From assembly GCA_023456105.1 (NCBI GenBank), contig JAEYAO010000119.1, positions 1 through 5,557 of the forward strand: 5,557 nucleotides of DNA. The letters are read 5' to 3'. This stretch comes from Pseudomonadota bacterium. Lineage in GTDB: Bacteria; Pseudomonadota; Alphaproteobacteria; Caulobacterales; Caulobacteraceae. The notes under the pieces are model-generated. The model was not told the DNA's origin and did no database searches. It saw only the letters and a program-made list of their open reading frames with translations. Positions 5,525-5,557 of the stretch are shown here, piece after piece; positions within the stretch are counted from its first letter, which is position 1, and the number at the start of each line of letters is the position of its first letter. The translations under genes were made by a program, and so were the position numbers.

Positions 5525-5543
5525 TTTCGTCGAAACGGTAACC
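5525..5543. promoter_or_regulatory. Adjacent short palindromes near the right edge
   Basis: TTTCGTCGAAA (5525-5535) is a perfect odd palindrome and GGTAACC (5537-5543) another, immediately next to it. They sit in a locally AT-richer stretch at the end of the gap, where an operator or promoter for the next gene would be expected. No -35/-10 pair is convincing and the gene itself is outside the window. Confidence 0.18.
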
Positions 5544-5557
5544 TCTACTCACACTCC

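Larger units (their letters stand above)
4898..5557. other. 660-base non-coding block downstream of dxs
   Basis: Reading frames here are short, low in complexity and rich in Arg, Pro, Ser and Gly. They resemble no known family and cross strongly self-complementary DNA, so no gene is called. The contents are hairpin/repeat elements at 4933-5147, a two-copy direct repeat at 5165-5214, a run of stem-loops at 5252-5447, and two short palindromes near the right edge. No tRNA, rRNA or tmRNA signature was found by eye, and no next gene starts before the window ends. In many alphaproteobacteria tlyA (a 2'-O-methyltransferase gene) follows dxs closely; it is not here. Confidence 0.75.

Overview
The window reads as the chromosome of a very GC-rich alphaproteobacterium, most likely a member of the Caulobacterales (Caulobacter/Brevundimonas type). 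The basis is strong G/C bias at third codon positions, a histone deacetylase-family gene, xseB, ispA and dxs on one strand (a grouping familiar from alphaproteobacteria), and intergenic hairpin elements ending in GTCATCC. The genus is inferred from memory, not from a search.

Bases 1-4897 hold six genes, all on the + strand and tightly packed. They are a histone deacetylase-family amidohydrolase cut by the left edge, a histidine phosphatase-superfamily protein (704-1363), xseB (1413-1664), a CsaA-like tRNA-binding protein (1664-2020), ispA (2020-2934) and dxs (2990-4897). The xseB/csaA and csaA/ispA junctions are both TGATG overlaps with a Shine-Dalgarno inside the upstream gene, which points to one transcript and coupled translation. 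dxs starts 55 bases after ispA. IspA and Dxs belong to one pathway: Dxs makes 1-deoxy-D-xylulose 5-phosphate, the entry step of the MEP route, and IspA condenses the resulting C5 units to farnesyl diphosphate for quinones, carotenoids, hopanoids and undecaprenyl lipid carriers. XseB (exonuclease VII small subunit) and CsaA (tRNA-binding OB-fold) have no obvious biochemical link to that pathway and are probably housekeeping passengers.

Bases 4898-5557 (about 660 bases) contain no convincing protein gene. The left part (4933-5147) is a mosaic of hairpins: two pyrimidine/purine stems just after dxs, a nested palindrome with two CGCATGCG units, a perfect 14-bp inverted repeat carrying clustered GANTC sites, and a GTCATCC-ended hairpin. 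The middle (5148-5246) has a two-copy imperfect direct repeat. The right part (5247-5447) is a close-packed series of seven local stem-loops whose imperfect pairs are G.U when read on the + strand, so it could be a structured RNA or leader. The last 110 bases hold only short palindromes. The coding part is ordinary and well understood; the downstream intergenic block is the only stretch where something undescribed might sit, and the evidence for that is structural and modest.
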